This document shows, in pieces, positions 1 through 12,081 of a stretch of DNA of 45,735 nt (the first letter of the stretch is position 1; each line of letters opens with the position of its first letter). The notes beneath the pieces were generated by a model. It searched no databases, was not told where the DNA came from, and saw nothing but the letters and a program-made list of their open reading frames with translations. The stretch spans positions 1 through 45,735 of the forward strand of contig KZ992476.1 of NCBI GenBank assembly GCA_003614735.1. Reading direction: 5' to 3'. A program made the translations under genes and the position numbers. This DNA comes from Thamnocephalis sphaerospora. Lineage: Eukaryota > Zoopagomycota > Zoopagomycetes > Zoopagales > Sigmoideomycetaceae.

Positions 1-886
1 CGAGGAAGGTAGGGTAGCAGACCGTGCAACATGTGCGTCATCCGTTGCTAAACACGATGTCACCAGGCGGTGAGCTGACCGAGGCGGTGCGCCGCAAGCC
101 GTACGCCGTGGTGCTCCTGGACGAGATGGAAAAGGCGCATCGCGACGTGTCCAATCTACTGCTGCAGCTGCTCGACGAAGGTCACTTGACGGATAGCAAA
201 GGGCGCAAGGTGGACTTTCGCAACACCATTATTATCATGACCTCGAATCTGGGCGCCGATGCGTTAGCCATGGAGGCGGACGCCAGCGGTCGCGTGGGAT
301 TGGCGGCACGTGAAAGCGTCTTGGCTGCTGTACGCCATCATTTCCCACCCGAGTTTGTGAATCGCGTAGACGAGCTGGTAGGTGCTCTGCAAGTGCACCG
401 AGAGAGGTGTGGGAAACGCATGCGCTCATGCGTGGTCGCGCAGGTGATCTTCAATCGGTTGTCGCGGGCGGCCCTGCGCGACATTGTTGATGTCCGCCTG
501 GCCGAGGTGCAGGCGCGATTGGCCGATCGACGCATCCATATCGAGGCCGACGACGACGCAAAGCGTTGGCTGGCCGATCAGGGCTACGATCCGGTCTACG
601 GTGCGTGGCAGGCGCGGCGATGCACCTGCAGACCACTGCTTACTTTGCCACAATAGGCGCGCGACCGCTCAATCGGCTGATCCAGAAGCAGCTGCTTAAT
701 CCGCTGGCCAAGTACCTGATCGAAGGTGCGGTGCGCAACGATGAAACGGTGCGCATCACCACGACCGCAGGGCCAGATGCGGAGCAGCAGATTCTCAGCG
801 TTGTGCGCAACCATCCGCCCGAGCAAAGCCACGAGGAGCAGGCCGCGACCAACGCGGAAGCAGGTACGCAGGACGGCGATGCCTAA
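1..886 (+). CDS. HSP78: Mitochondrial Hsp100 chaperone HSP78 (ClpB family), 3' part
   Basis: Only the C-terminal 234 residues are present; the gene enters from the left edge. Exons as I read them: 1-8, 67-377, 444-600, 657-886, with introns of 58, 66 and 56 bp. The joined product reads EEGGELTEAVRRKPYAVVLL, then a Walker-B-like region (VVLLDEMEKAH), sensor-1 (TSNLG), the arginine-finger region (FPPEFVNRVDEL) and the small domain with GYDPVYGARPLNRLIQ, all hallmarks of ClpB AAA+ module 2. In fungi the mitochondrial member is Hsp78, which disaggregates matrix proteins together with Ssc1. The choice of Hsp78 over cytosolic Hsp104 rests on the ClpB-like wording of module 2 and the missing acidic Hsp104 tail; the presequence lies outside the window. 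The 66-bp intron is a multiple of three without a stop. Confidence 0.9.
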
Positions 887-1329
887 TGTTGCGGAGAGCC
901 TGGCAGACACATGCTGCGCTTTCTACCGATAGCAAAGAATAAACGTGCTCAAGAAGGAAGGAGCGGAAAAGGGCGCGTACTGCTTTGCTGCAGCACGAGC
1001 ATGCACATTGGCCCACTGCCGCATGTGGTACCACGCATTCGCGGCCGACATATTTGCGTCCAAACGAGGTAGCAACAGGACAGCTCGTTGCACCAGCTAC
1101 TGCCGGCTGCTCCTCAGGCCGCGCACTTATAGAAAGCCGTGCCTTCTCACACGGCACGCCAGTCTTTTCTTTACCTTGCACGCACACACGCACACACACA
1201 CACACACACACCAAACTACTCTCGGCTGACACTTGGCCTCGCTAATTAAGACCCGCTTATACAGTCATCCTCACGCTAAACGCCACAGCTACCGTACACT
1301 TCTTTCCTCAACCAAGCCTCGTCGTCACT
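887..1329. other. Intergenic region with CA microsatellite
   Basis: This holds the HSP78 3' end and the promoter of the DUF7707-like gene. A CA-rich run lies at about 1180-1212, roughly 120 bp before the next start codon. I see no gene here; open frames on both strands lack recognisable content. Confidence 0.6.
1180..1212. repeat. (CA)n microsatellite
   Basis: Near-perfect CA dinucleotide run with one CG interruption. Similar tracts precede the start codons at 10236, 17766 and 40865 (there as GT). Confidence 0.9.
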
Positions 1330-2002
1330 ATGCGTTTCGCTACCGTTTCCGCACTTGTTCTCGTCGCCATGGCCTCGGTGGCCACGGCCGAGTGGGAGCT
1401 GAAGGATGAGGCCCCGGCTATTCGCAATAACATCTGCGAGTCCAACAAGGCGTACTGTTCGTCCAACTGCGGTGGTGCAGACAAGGCGCCCATGAACTTC
1501 TGCAACTCGACCACCATGGCCTGGAACTGGTAAGTGTTTTTCATGGACGGGCAGGGCGCGCGCGCGAGTCCCGGGTGGTATCGGCGACCGAAACAGCGCA
1601 AAAATGCGGCAAAGCGCAAACGGCGGAGTGCTAACATCCGTGTCGTCTGCATATAGCGGCTGCTCCAGCAAGCTTCCTGATCTTGCCGAGTACACCTGGC
1701 CGATTGTTCGCGCCGAGTGCGAGGGCCGCCGCCGCAACTGCCAGAGCGAGTGCGCCAAGGGCAAGGCTGAGGAGACGCCAGCCTGCCAGGCCAAGTGCGG
1801 CACCACCTACGACTGCGACACCGGCAAGATGCCGCCCTCGAACCTGCGCGCGAATGACATCAACTCGGCGCCGGGCAGCAGCAAGGACGGCAAGGACGGC
1901 GAGAGCGGCAAGAGCGCCGGCTACAGCCTCACCTCTGGCTTCTCCTGGACCTCGACCGCCGGCGCACTCGCCGTGGTTGCCGGTGCCATGTGGACGCTCT
2001 AG
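1330..2002 (+). CDS. Secreted cysteine-rich protein, DUF7707-like, probably GPI-anchored
   Basis: Two exons (1330-1529, 1657-2002) joined across a 127-bp GT-AG intron with a GCTAAC branch site give 181 residues. The product starts with a signal peptide (about residues 1-20, ending ASVATA). A compact cysteine-rich domain follows, with spacing like fungal DUF7707 proteins: C...C...C, FCNSTTMAWNCGC across the splice junction, an EYTWP segment, then C...C...C...C. After this comes a Gly/Ser/Lys-rich spacer and a hydrophobic C-terminus (about the last 22 residues) typical of GPI attachment. The splice is confirmed because it restores the WNCGC motif. These proteins are extracellular or wall-associated and their molecular function is not known. 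Family assignment is from the cysteine pattern only. Confidence 0.8.
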
Positions 2003-2165
2003 ACAACAGTGATAGCTTATCAGAATTCGCGGTGACTGCACTTGCCACATCGTGTTGCGCCGCGCGTATCGAGCGATGTGCGCGCATGTCTCTGTAAACC
2101 GGCAGTGCATTCATAATAAGAACCAATTCCTTGCACGCCGTACGTTTTAGTCGTCTGCAACAGCG

Positions 2166-4124
2166 TTACTCGACGTAGCGAGATATGCAAAGCGATGCAT
2201 TGGTGCCGCCAAAGCCAAACGAATTGCTGAGCGCATGCTGAAGCGGCGCACTTGGCTGGCGGCCAACGCGAGGCACATAGTCCAGATCAAACGCCTCGGC
2301 TGCCACGTCGTCGTCGTCGCTGCTGCCGTCGTCGTCGTCGGGACGTGCGCCGCCGGTTGTGGCGCTTGGTGCATGCAGGTTGGCAGTCGGCGGCAGCATA
2401 TTCTACGCAGGCGCCCCGATGAGAAGCAAGCAGGGCCGGCACGCTCTCTTCCGCGTCGCACCTGGTGTACCGCTAGCATGGTGAAGAGCGCTTCGGCAGC
2501 CCCCGCGGCCCCCAACAAATGGCCTGTGGCCCCTTTGCACGAGGAGACCGCAAATGGACGGGCTCTGACGTCGGTCAGCAGTGTCGAGCGGATAGCACGG
2601 TGCTCACACACATCGCCTACGCAGCGTTAGCACACTTGCGCAAGTTGCCTCCCCCCACTAGTGGTGCGCACACCACCCACCGATCGGCGTAGAGGTGGCG
2701 TGCGCGTTGACATAGCCAATGTCTGCCGGCTGCAGTCCCGCGTTGGCTATGGCGCGCTGCATGGCCAGCGCCGCACCGGCACCATCAGGTGGCGGTGATG
2801 TCATGTGATGCGCATCGCCTGGCCGCATGGTAGAATAAGCGTATGGCCGGGTAAAGGTGGCTGCGCTCGCCGCCCAAACCGGCCGTCCTACCGGACAATC
2901 CATAGCCGCTCAACTCGGCATAGATGTGCGCATTGCGGCACCGAGCATGCTCCAGCTCCTGTGGCCCGGGTCGTCAGTAGCGCGTACGAATCAGAGGACG
3001 CATCAAGGCGTGTGTACGGTCGTACCTCAAGCACCACCACCGCAGCACCTTCGCCAATGACGAAACCGTCACGGTCACGGTCAAATGGCCGCGATGCCTC
3101 TTGTGGACGCTCATTGAATCGTGTCGCCAGTGATCGCGCGCTGAGCAGCGTACAAGATGAACGCTGGCGGTTGGCAGTGCGCCTTCCCAACAATGATTGC
3201 TTACCGTGCAAATCCGGCTATCGCCAGCGGATGGACGCACGCTTCCGTGCCGCCTGCCACCATGACATCCGCGTCGCCGTAGCGGATGAAGCGCGATGCA
3301 TCGCCAATAGCATGTGCGCCTGTGGTGCATGCTGTTGCCACCGCATGATTAGGCCCCTAATGGTCCACGCGTCAGTATCACGATGCACTGCCTGCAGCGA
3401 TGGCGACGTATGCCTTACGCAAAAGCCATGCTTGATGGACAATTGGCCGGCCGCCATGTTGACCAGAATGCGCGGAACAAAGAGCGGCGAGATTTGCCGC
3501 GCACCCTAGCCGCACAGACGCATTCGTCCAGCTAAGCGCATATCCGCAGCGTGCTACCGACAAAGCTGTACCTACTAGCTTTCCAAACGTCAGACTGCTA
3601 TCGTAAATGTCTTCAAAGCTACCCATGCCTGAGCCGATGCATACACCCTGCCAATGTGGCGTTAGAGACGACGCGCCGACTTCCAACGGCATCATCGTAC
3701 GCACCGTGCGCTCCTTTTGCGCAGCCGTCAGCTTGTTTGTCCAGCCTGCATCCTCCAGCGCCTCCTGTGCTGCTGCCAGGGCATACTGCGTAAACGTGGC
3801 AAAATTGCGCAGCTCCTGCAGTGGCCAGTAAGCCACTCTGTATGCACTTTAGACTGCTGCCGCTGCGCCTACCTTGCGCTCAAACCAATCGGCGGGGTCA
3901 AACTTGCCGTCCTGGCGCGCGCCACGCGGCACTACGCCGGCCACCGTCGACGGCAGCTTGTCGAATCGTCCGCGCAGGTGTTCTGGCGCGTCTGGCCCAA
4001 CAAGCGACACGATGCCAGACTCGCCGGCCACCAGACGCCGCCACGCATGCTTCACGCCTACACCCAGCGGACAGACAATACCAAGGCCGGTCACGACAAC
4101 TCGGCGAGCTACGGTGCTTGTCAT
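2166..4124 (-). CDS. CEM1: Mitochondrial 3-oxoacyl-[acyl-carrier-protein] synthase (KAS II type)
   Basis: Ten exons give 461 residues: 4124-3873, 3815-3705, 3647-3576, 3505-3419, 3356-3205, 3140-3026, 2958-2892, 2818-2681, 2616-2462, 2402-2166. It opens with [15 protein letters not shown] and contains the catalytic cysteine in [12 protein letters not shown], the first histidine in [11 protein letters not shown], and the Lys/His motif [12 protein letters not shown]. The end is [13 protein letters not shown], so all catalytic residues are kept. The enzyme performs Claisen condensation in mitochondrial type II fatty acid synthesis, which supplies octanoate for lipoate. The N-terminus is short and not a strong targeting signal. 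Unusual: the stretch before LDYVP carries an acidic insertion with two DDDD runs. The start lies 106 bp from the divergent rescue-factor gene, so the two share a promoter. Confidence 0.93.
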
Positions 4125-4230
4125 TCTGTCGGCAGTGGCTTGGTTCGGGTGAATGCAGCCAAGCAGGCAGATAGGGTCGAGCGACTCGCGAGGTGGAAGT
4201 ACAGTCGCCACGTTTCTTTTGCCGTTGACC

Positions 4231-5152
4231 ATGTTTCGCGTATTTGTCGGCCGTCGCTGGCTGGCACCATCGTCTGTCGTGGCACCCCCATGCGCCAGCA
4301 CTCTGTCACGTCCCGCGGTATTGCACTTTTGCCGTCCGCTGTCAGTCTCTGCGGCAGTAAGGCGGCGACAGGAGGCGGAGGAAGAGAAGCCAGAGGACGA
4401 GGAGGAGTCCGGTCTATTTACGCCTGAAGAGCGCGCAAAGTATGCGGCAATGAGCGAGTGGCTGGCCAAGTTCAGCAAGGAAAAGATTCCGCATCGTAGG
4501 TGCCGTGACGGTAGACTGCAGCGAACAAGCATAGACTCACCGGCAGCGTCATAAACAGGCACGTTTACGGTAGCATATATGCGCAGCAGCGGGCCAGGCG
4601 GTCAAAACGTGAACAAGCGTAGGTAGCATACTGCGCTGAAAGGGCCGTGATGGCGCTGACAGAGTATACGGAACAGTGTCCACAAAGGCGGATATGCGCT
4701 TTGAGCTAGAGTACGCAACGTGGATGCCGGCACCAGTGCGCGAAAAGCTGGCAGAACTGGTGGGCGACCATTGTCGATGAAGGCAGTGCATTGTATGCGT
4801 CGCTAATGCGCAGCGATGGATAACGGCAGGAGGCAGCACGACTGAATAAGAAGGGCGAGCTGGTCTTTACGTCCGATCGGACGCGATCGCAGCGCATGAA
4901 CCTGGAAGATTGCATCGACAAGCTCTATGAGGCTGTGATTCGCGCGGCCGAAGTGCCCAGAGAGCCTGATGAGGATCAGCGCGCCAGAGTCAAGCGAATG
5001 TAAGTGGCAAACGTCGAAAGACGGCGACAGCATCGCCTAGCGATGCTTAGTGTTGGCTTGATAGGAAAAATGCCGAGAAGAGGCGCAACAAGGAGGATAA
5101 GAAGCGGCGGTCCGATAAAAAGGCCAGTCGTCGGGCGCGCTATGACGACTGA
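4231..5152 (+). CDS. Mitochondrial ribosome-rescue release factor (ICT1/Pth4-like, GGQ)
   Basis: Five exons (4231-4495, 4559-4618, 4677-4759, 4830-4999, 5065-5152) encode 221 residues. The N-terminus is basic and hydroxylated, like a mitochondrial presequence. The RF-1 catalytic domain has RSSGPGGQNVNK (the GGQ loop that triggers peptidyl-tRNA hydrolysis), then STKADMRFELE, WMPAPVREKLAEL and SDRTRSQRMNLEDC, followed by a very basic tail (KRRNKEDKKRRSDKKASRR). There is no codon-recognition domain, so it belongs with the codon-independent rescue factors: ICT1 in animals, Pth4 or Rso55 in yeasts. I cannot choose between these paralogues. The basic tail fits binding in the empty mRNA channel. An upstream in-frame ATG exists at 4153; I preferred 4231 because it starts the presequence-like stretch. 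Confidence 0.85.
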
Positions 5153-5340
5153 GCGGACGCGGCTGTCGCTGGTCTGTTCGCGTTATAGAACAACGGCATG
5201 TATTGTCAAAATGTGCTCGTCTTTGGGACAGTCCTGCATCCATGTGCACAATTAAAAGCCACCTGCGCGATTTACTCGCGTAATTTACATGCAAGCAGCG
5301 GGCCGCTTGTCTGATTCGCTCCACGGCGACAATGTCGTCC

Positions 5341-8300
5341 TTACAAAATGCCGTTGGAGTAGTACTGATAGGTGTCGTAGAGACGCGTAAACACATTGCA
5401 GCAGCTGCTGATAATAAGCTTTTCGACAAACTCTTCGGCCTGCGCCTCATTCAGGGTGGGCTGGATGCGGTCTCGGAGCGCGCTGATGGTCGTCTCGCTA
5501 GCCAGACTAGGCAGGCGGGAATCTGGACACGTTGATCGGTTAGCACCGACACTTGAATCGGCCATCGCGGCAGCCCACCTTTTTGCATCATTTCAATAAG
5601 TAGCACGAGGTTTTCGGCCGATTTGCGAACAGCAAGGAATGCCTTCTTGAGCAGCTGCTTGAATTCGCGGAACTTTTCACTGTCCACACCGCCAAGAATA
5701 TCCAGATACTCTTGTGGCAGCTTGAAGGGCGCCATCTCAAAGCCGACCGAACCAGGCGAGTTGGAGAGCATGAAGCCAAAGTCGATATCTAAACAGCAGG
5801 GCACTGTTAGGACTGGACGACCGATGGCTGACGCTGTACAGCGCTACTTACGAATTAGATGGCCCTCATTATCTAAAAGCACATTGCCATTGTGGCTGCG
5901 GAGCCAAGCGCATTGTGTATGTGCGCAATTTGTTAGCAATTAACAACACACCGAATCGCACGCATCCTTTTGCGTACCGATCTTTGAGCTGCAGCACATA
6001 ACTGACGACAGAGTAGCCAGCCAAGCTACGCATGAAGCAGTCTTGGGCGCGCAAAAACTCGTCCGAGCTTGGATCGCCAAACTCCTGCACGATGCGCCAC
6101 GTGGTTAGACAATGTCGGCATGCGCGCAGCAGTGCTGGTGCACGCACCTTGACAAAGTAATCATAGAGTGTAAACACCAGACCGCGCTGGTTCAGGTTGC
6201 GCGTGTAGCCTTCCTTCTTCAGCGAGTGGATGGACACGCTGTTCTTGATGGTCTCCATCAGACCTGACCCGTTGGAAGTGACGAGAATACGATAGCTGGT
6301 GGTTATTGCAGCGTCGTCAGCCACCAGCCGAGCACGCAGCCGACAGTGATCGCCACTTACTATTTGACCCAGACATCCACCTTGGCTTGCTGCCAGATGC
6401 GCTGCATCTCGCGGATAAGTTGCAGCGCCAGTTGCTCCTGACGCAGGTCGTCGCCTGTCTTGACAATGACCGAGAGAAGGCGCCAGTTGGGATGATGCCC
6501 AAAGGGCGACGAAGCACGAATTCTCGCCTGCTTCATCTCCCAGCTTTCACGAAGTACGGCCGCTGTCGTCGCCACGTCGTATGGTTAGCATGGTGCTCGC
6601 GTAAACCGTTGTCTCTGACATGCGCATATACGTGTTACGCACCACTCGGATCGTCCTTGTCCTTCTTGATGACGTTCATCAGATCGCGCTCGTCTTCAAT
6701 CACCTCGCCGCCACCGCCTTCGCCACCAGATCCACCAATACCACTGCTGACACCCTCGGTCTTCATCTTTAGTATACGCTCCTCTTCTAGCGCCATCATC
6801 TCGCGAATGATGCGCTCACGGATGGCTTCAGTGGCCTGCTTGCCCTTGGCACCACCGCTACCGGCAGACGAGGACTTGGAAGTACTTGTACGCCGACCTC
6901 CATCGCGCTTGCTCTGTTCAGCCAGCTGTGCAAGCATGACGGCGGCAGTGCGCATACGCTCCGAAAACTCATCCGGGCCTGCAGCGCTGTTGGACGAGCG
7001 GCGCGCTAGTACCGTGTGGAAGTAGTCGCCGTTGGCCGCCGACGAGGCTGGACTGTCCAGCTGCTGGGGCAGGTGCATCGAGCGCCGCTTACGTGCGTGA
7101 TCCGACTGCGTGCCCGCAGCGTTCGATGATGCACGACTGCGACTTGCCGTGCCCAGCGGCGATGCTGGTGCCGACATACTAGCCTGCAGTGCAAGCGGCG
7201 GCGGCATGGAGCGCGTCCGCATCAAGACCGGATTGATCAATTCGTGCGCGGCCTTTTCCTCCTCTGCGTGCGTCGATGCCGCAGCTTCCGCGTCGACAGG
7301 AGTGGCCGCACGGTTTAGACTGACTTGCGAGCTAAACCCATCACGCAGCGAGCCGTTATCGCCGTTGGACGACGACGCTTCTTCCGTTATGCCGTGCAGA
7401 AGATCGGGCTTGTAGAATGGCGAGCCATCCGCCAGTGCCTTTTCACGCTTGGCCACCTCCTCCTTGAGCTTGCGTGTTTTGTATAAAGCGCCGCCAAACA
7501 GCTCGTCCGTGTCTTCATCGTCAATGTCGATCGACGGCGAACGCTGTCGAGGTAGCTCCTCATCTGGCTCGCTATCCGCTTCCCAACGCCCCATCTCCTG
7601 CTCGTCCGGCTCCACCTCATGCTCCAGCACCTCTACCAGCAGCAAGTAGGGTACCTAATACATTGGGGCAGTCTAGTCAGAATGCAAGCATGTACTCGAC
7701 TTGCAGCCCCACAGTGTACTCACCTTTTCTGCCGAGTTGAGCACCACAGAGTCTTGCAGTGCGATGCGCACCACCTGATGGTGATACGGGTGTTCAGCGG
7801 TCGCTGGGCACCAGAGCGGCACGCACACATCCGCCGGCAGATTATGGTTAAGCAGCGTCAGCTCCGCTTGCAGCGAACTCTGGCGCGCCGATCGCGGCAC
7901 ATTACAAAGGCGCTTGGAGATGTCGACCAGCGCCATGACAAACTGCATTTCCGAGTGGAAATAGTGCGAAGTCAACAGCCGACCGCGACGTTCCGGCTCC
8001 ACATCGGCGATCCCGCTGTCGCCCAGTCCGCTGAGCGAGGCCGTTTCGTCAGCACCACCAGACCCGCTCGCCGCTCCCAGGATGCTGCCGTTGGTGTCGC
8101 GACGCTGCCTCCGGCGACCCTGTTCCGGGCGCAGCGAATTGGTAGCCTTTTCGATAAATCGGCTAAACGAAAAGGCCTTGCCACGATGCAGCTCTTCGAT
8201 GGTGGGCGAGTTGGTCGGAAACACGGCCGACAGACGCTTCAGGAACTTTTGCGAGGCGATCGACTCGCGATCGCTGAAGCTGGCGCGTGGGGAAGCATCG

Positions 8301-9263
8301 CCCGTGCCCATGTTGCTGCCTCGCGCGTCGTCATTGTCCTCGCCCTCGTCCTCTTCCTCCTCGTCATCGTCCTCCTCGTAGTCGATTTCACCATAGGCGG
8401 CCGTGTGTCGCGCGCGAGCGTCGTCGGCATGGCTACCGCTTCCCTTTTCGCTTGCTGCGCCGCTGCCCGTGCCGCTGCCATGGCCTGCTCCAGACTCGTT
8501 TCCGGCCGAGGCGGCACTGGCTGCGGCCGCGGCTGCAGCTGCCGCCGCTTCAGCTTTGGCAGGGTCCCGGTAGCTGCGTATCTTGCGTCCCTGCACCACC
8601 GCCATCTGACCGGCCGGCTCCAGCATGCGCGGCGCAGCCACCGCCGCCATGACACAGCTGATGCCAATCATGGCTGGAAAGGTGTTTTCCCGCACGCGGT
8701 TCCGTCGACGCTGGATCTCCTCAAGCGCCTGCTCGTCGGCAAAGAGAATATCGCGCACGCGGTTGAACATGCGCCGACATATCCGAAACGACTTGGAGAA
8801 CGGCCTGGAAGAGAGGTCGGCGCGATACGCTTGCAGATACCAGAATGTCTATCGCCGCGTCAATCCCACGCGTTGTTAGTCGGCGCGCTCCGCTGTCGCC
8901 GCTGCCCAGACCAGTCGCCGGGCTGCGCCTCCTACCAGAATAGCAATATGCGTCGACACCTGGCACCGGTCAAGCAGAAAGCTCTCTAGCGCCACCGACT
9001 CGGTTGGCCGGCTGATGAGCAGATGGCTGTCGCGTCCATCTTTGACGTTAGCGCCTGCATACAACGTGCCGCGCGCCAATGTACGCCTACCAGAATTGCG
9101 GCAGAAAGAATTCAATCTCGTTGAGCGGGAATTTGCGCAGCTCATTGCACAGGTAGTGCTGGATGCCGATGTTCTCTGGATACCGGAACAGATACGACAC
9201 GGCAATCCAAGAGTTGAAAAACTCAGAGTTGAACAGCCGCAGCAACAGCGAGTTGGACGACAT
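5341..9263 (-). CDS. PIK1: Phosphatidylinositol 4-kinase (PIK1 / PI4K-beta)
   Basis: Ten exons give 1097 residues: 9263-9091, 9026-8936, 8848-7724, 7654-6643, 6562-6361, 6295-6148, 6084-5978, 5895-5852, 5788-5579, 5522-5341. The N-terminal helical (lipid kinase unique) domain is clear: SSNSLLLRLFNSEFFNSWIA and YRYPENIGIQ-like text, then LLISRPTESVALESFLLDRC. The middle is long, low-complexity and rich in Ala, Ser and acidic residues. The C-terminal kinase has VKTGDDLRQEQLALQLI, ATP-site segments, the catalytic loop DRHNGNVLLDNEG and HIDFGF, ending in YYSNGIL. It makes PI4P at the Golgi and nucleus. The divergent neighbour is ARF1, whose product recruits PI4K-beta in other eukaryotes. The start is the ATG just before the conserved SSNSLLLRLF text. 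Confidence 0.95.
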
Positions 9264-10930
<1,667 letters not shown>

Positions 10931-11358
10931 GCCGGTCGCTCTGTGCTGTGTGCCTACACACACATGTCCTCCGTACATCCACGCGCCTGTTTGATCACGT
11001 CCTTTCCCGCCCTCCATCATCACATCGCTGCCGCGTCACACTTTGTGCGTTGCCGTATTGTTCCTACGTTTCTCTGCTGGACAACAACCGATATGCATTC
11101 TCGGTCTTTGTGTGTGTGCGCATGTGTATTGAATGTTGCACCATGCTGGCAGACGTGTTTGTTGTGTGGCCCACCAGCAGTCTCCTCGGCACTCTTTCAG
11201 AATACGAGCACACGCGGGAGAGTCCGGGCATGTATTGCACGGTTGCGGCCGTCTAGGTCCGCGCTTACCGCCAGCCACCATGCATCCGATCAAAGCCGAT
11301 GGCCAAGCGTTGTTCTTGGATGCGGTCTGCAAAGCTGTACGCTGCACATGCCACTTGT
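10931..11358. other. Convergent intergenic region, no gene seen
   Basis: 3'-flanking sequence between ARF1 (+) and the small membrane protein gene (-). T- and GT-rich patches fit 3' UTR and polyadenylation signals. I find no supported coding region. Confidence 0.5.
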
Positions 11359-11628
11359 CTAGGCCGTCTGCGGGTTTGACGTGGGCACGTTTGCGCTGTC
11401 GGCTGGCGTTGACAGCGGAAGAATCTCCACCTGAACACGGTTGCTGCCAGCGGAGCCGCTGTGGGCGGAGGCGGTCGCTTCTGTTTGCTCGTCGTCGTTG
11501 CGCGTGCGCACCACCGCGGGACAGGGCACAAGTGCCGGCGCGGCTACCGTGGCCACAGCGCCGGCCCCAAGCAGCCAAAAGAGCGAGCTGGTGATCTGCT
11601 GCCGCTGTGCGGCTGTGAATGCACGCAT
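11359..11628 (-). CDS. Small single-pass membrane protein, unknown function
   Basis: An uninterrupted 89-residue frame. The N-terminus is short and polar (MRAFTAAQRQQITSS), followed by one hydrophobic helix of about 20 residues (about 15-35, FWLLGAGAVATVAAPALV), a Cys-Pro pair (PCPAVV) and a polar, disordered tail. Length and layout resemble small inner-membrane proteins of mitochondria, but I recognise no family and assign no function. It is the best frame in a 1.1-kb gap between two real genes, and its ATG context and hydrophobic profile favour it over overlapping frames. An additional 5' exon cannot be excluded. Confidence 0.5.
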   Translation of the reverse strand: MRAFTAAQRQQITSSLFWLLGAGAVATVAAPALVPCPAVVRTRNDDEQTEATASAHSGSAGSNRVQVEILPLSTPADSANVPTSNPQTA

Positions 11629-12081
11629 GATGACAACGGTCGCCAGGCCACACGCCAGCACACGCGGCAACGGACACGCGATCAGACGGGCGTCAAGCGA
11701 ATAAAGCAAATGAGCCGCACGCCGGTGCAGCGTGGGACAGACAATCGAACGGCGTCGGCGCAGGCCAGAACGCGTAGATATACGGTCAATGAGGCAGGAA
11801 AAGGAGACCGCCGGGTGGCCAGGACGGACAGTGGCCTCGTCGATGGCTAAACCGGCCAGCAAACACACCACTGGTCGCGAGGCTAGCGGGTCTGCCCGAA
11901 TGCGGATCTACTGCAGGCTTTTTTGTGGTCTAACCTGCTCAGCATGGGTGACACACCCCTGGCATGACCCAGCAATGTTTCCTCTCACCTGACCCCTCCT
12001 CCTCTCGCCAGCTCTCCCGCTCTGCCGGTCTAATTCTAGTCTGTTTTCTCACTGTGCCTGCCTGGTCGGCCAGTCATTGCC
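11629..12081. promoter_or_regulatory. Divergent intergenic region
   Basis: Lies between the small membrane protein (-) and the Ldb17/Dip1-like gene (+). The 12000-12070 part is pyrimidine-rich, as expected just upstream of a start codon in this genome. No gene is seen. Confidence 0.4.

Noticed and set aside
1604-1656. Separate start codon at 1604 for the DUF7707-like protein
   Set aside because: It lies in the intron, and splicing 1529 to 1657 restores the signal peptide and the cysteine pattern.
7619-8989. 456-codon open frame on the + strand
   Set aside because: It lies antisense to PIK1, whose protein matches the family throughout; the + frame is compositionally biased and unrelated to anything.
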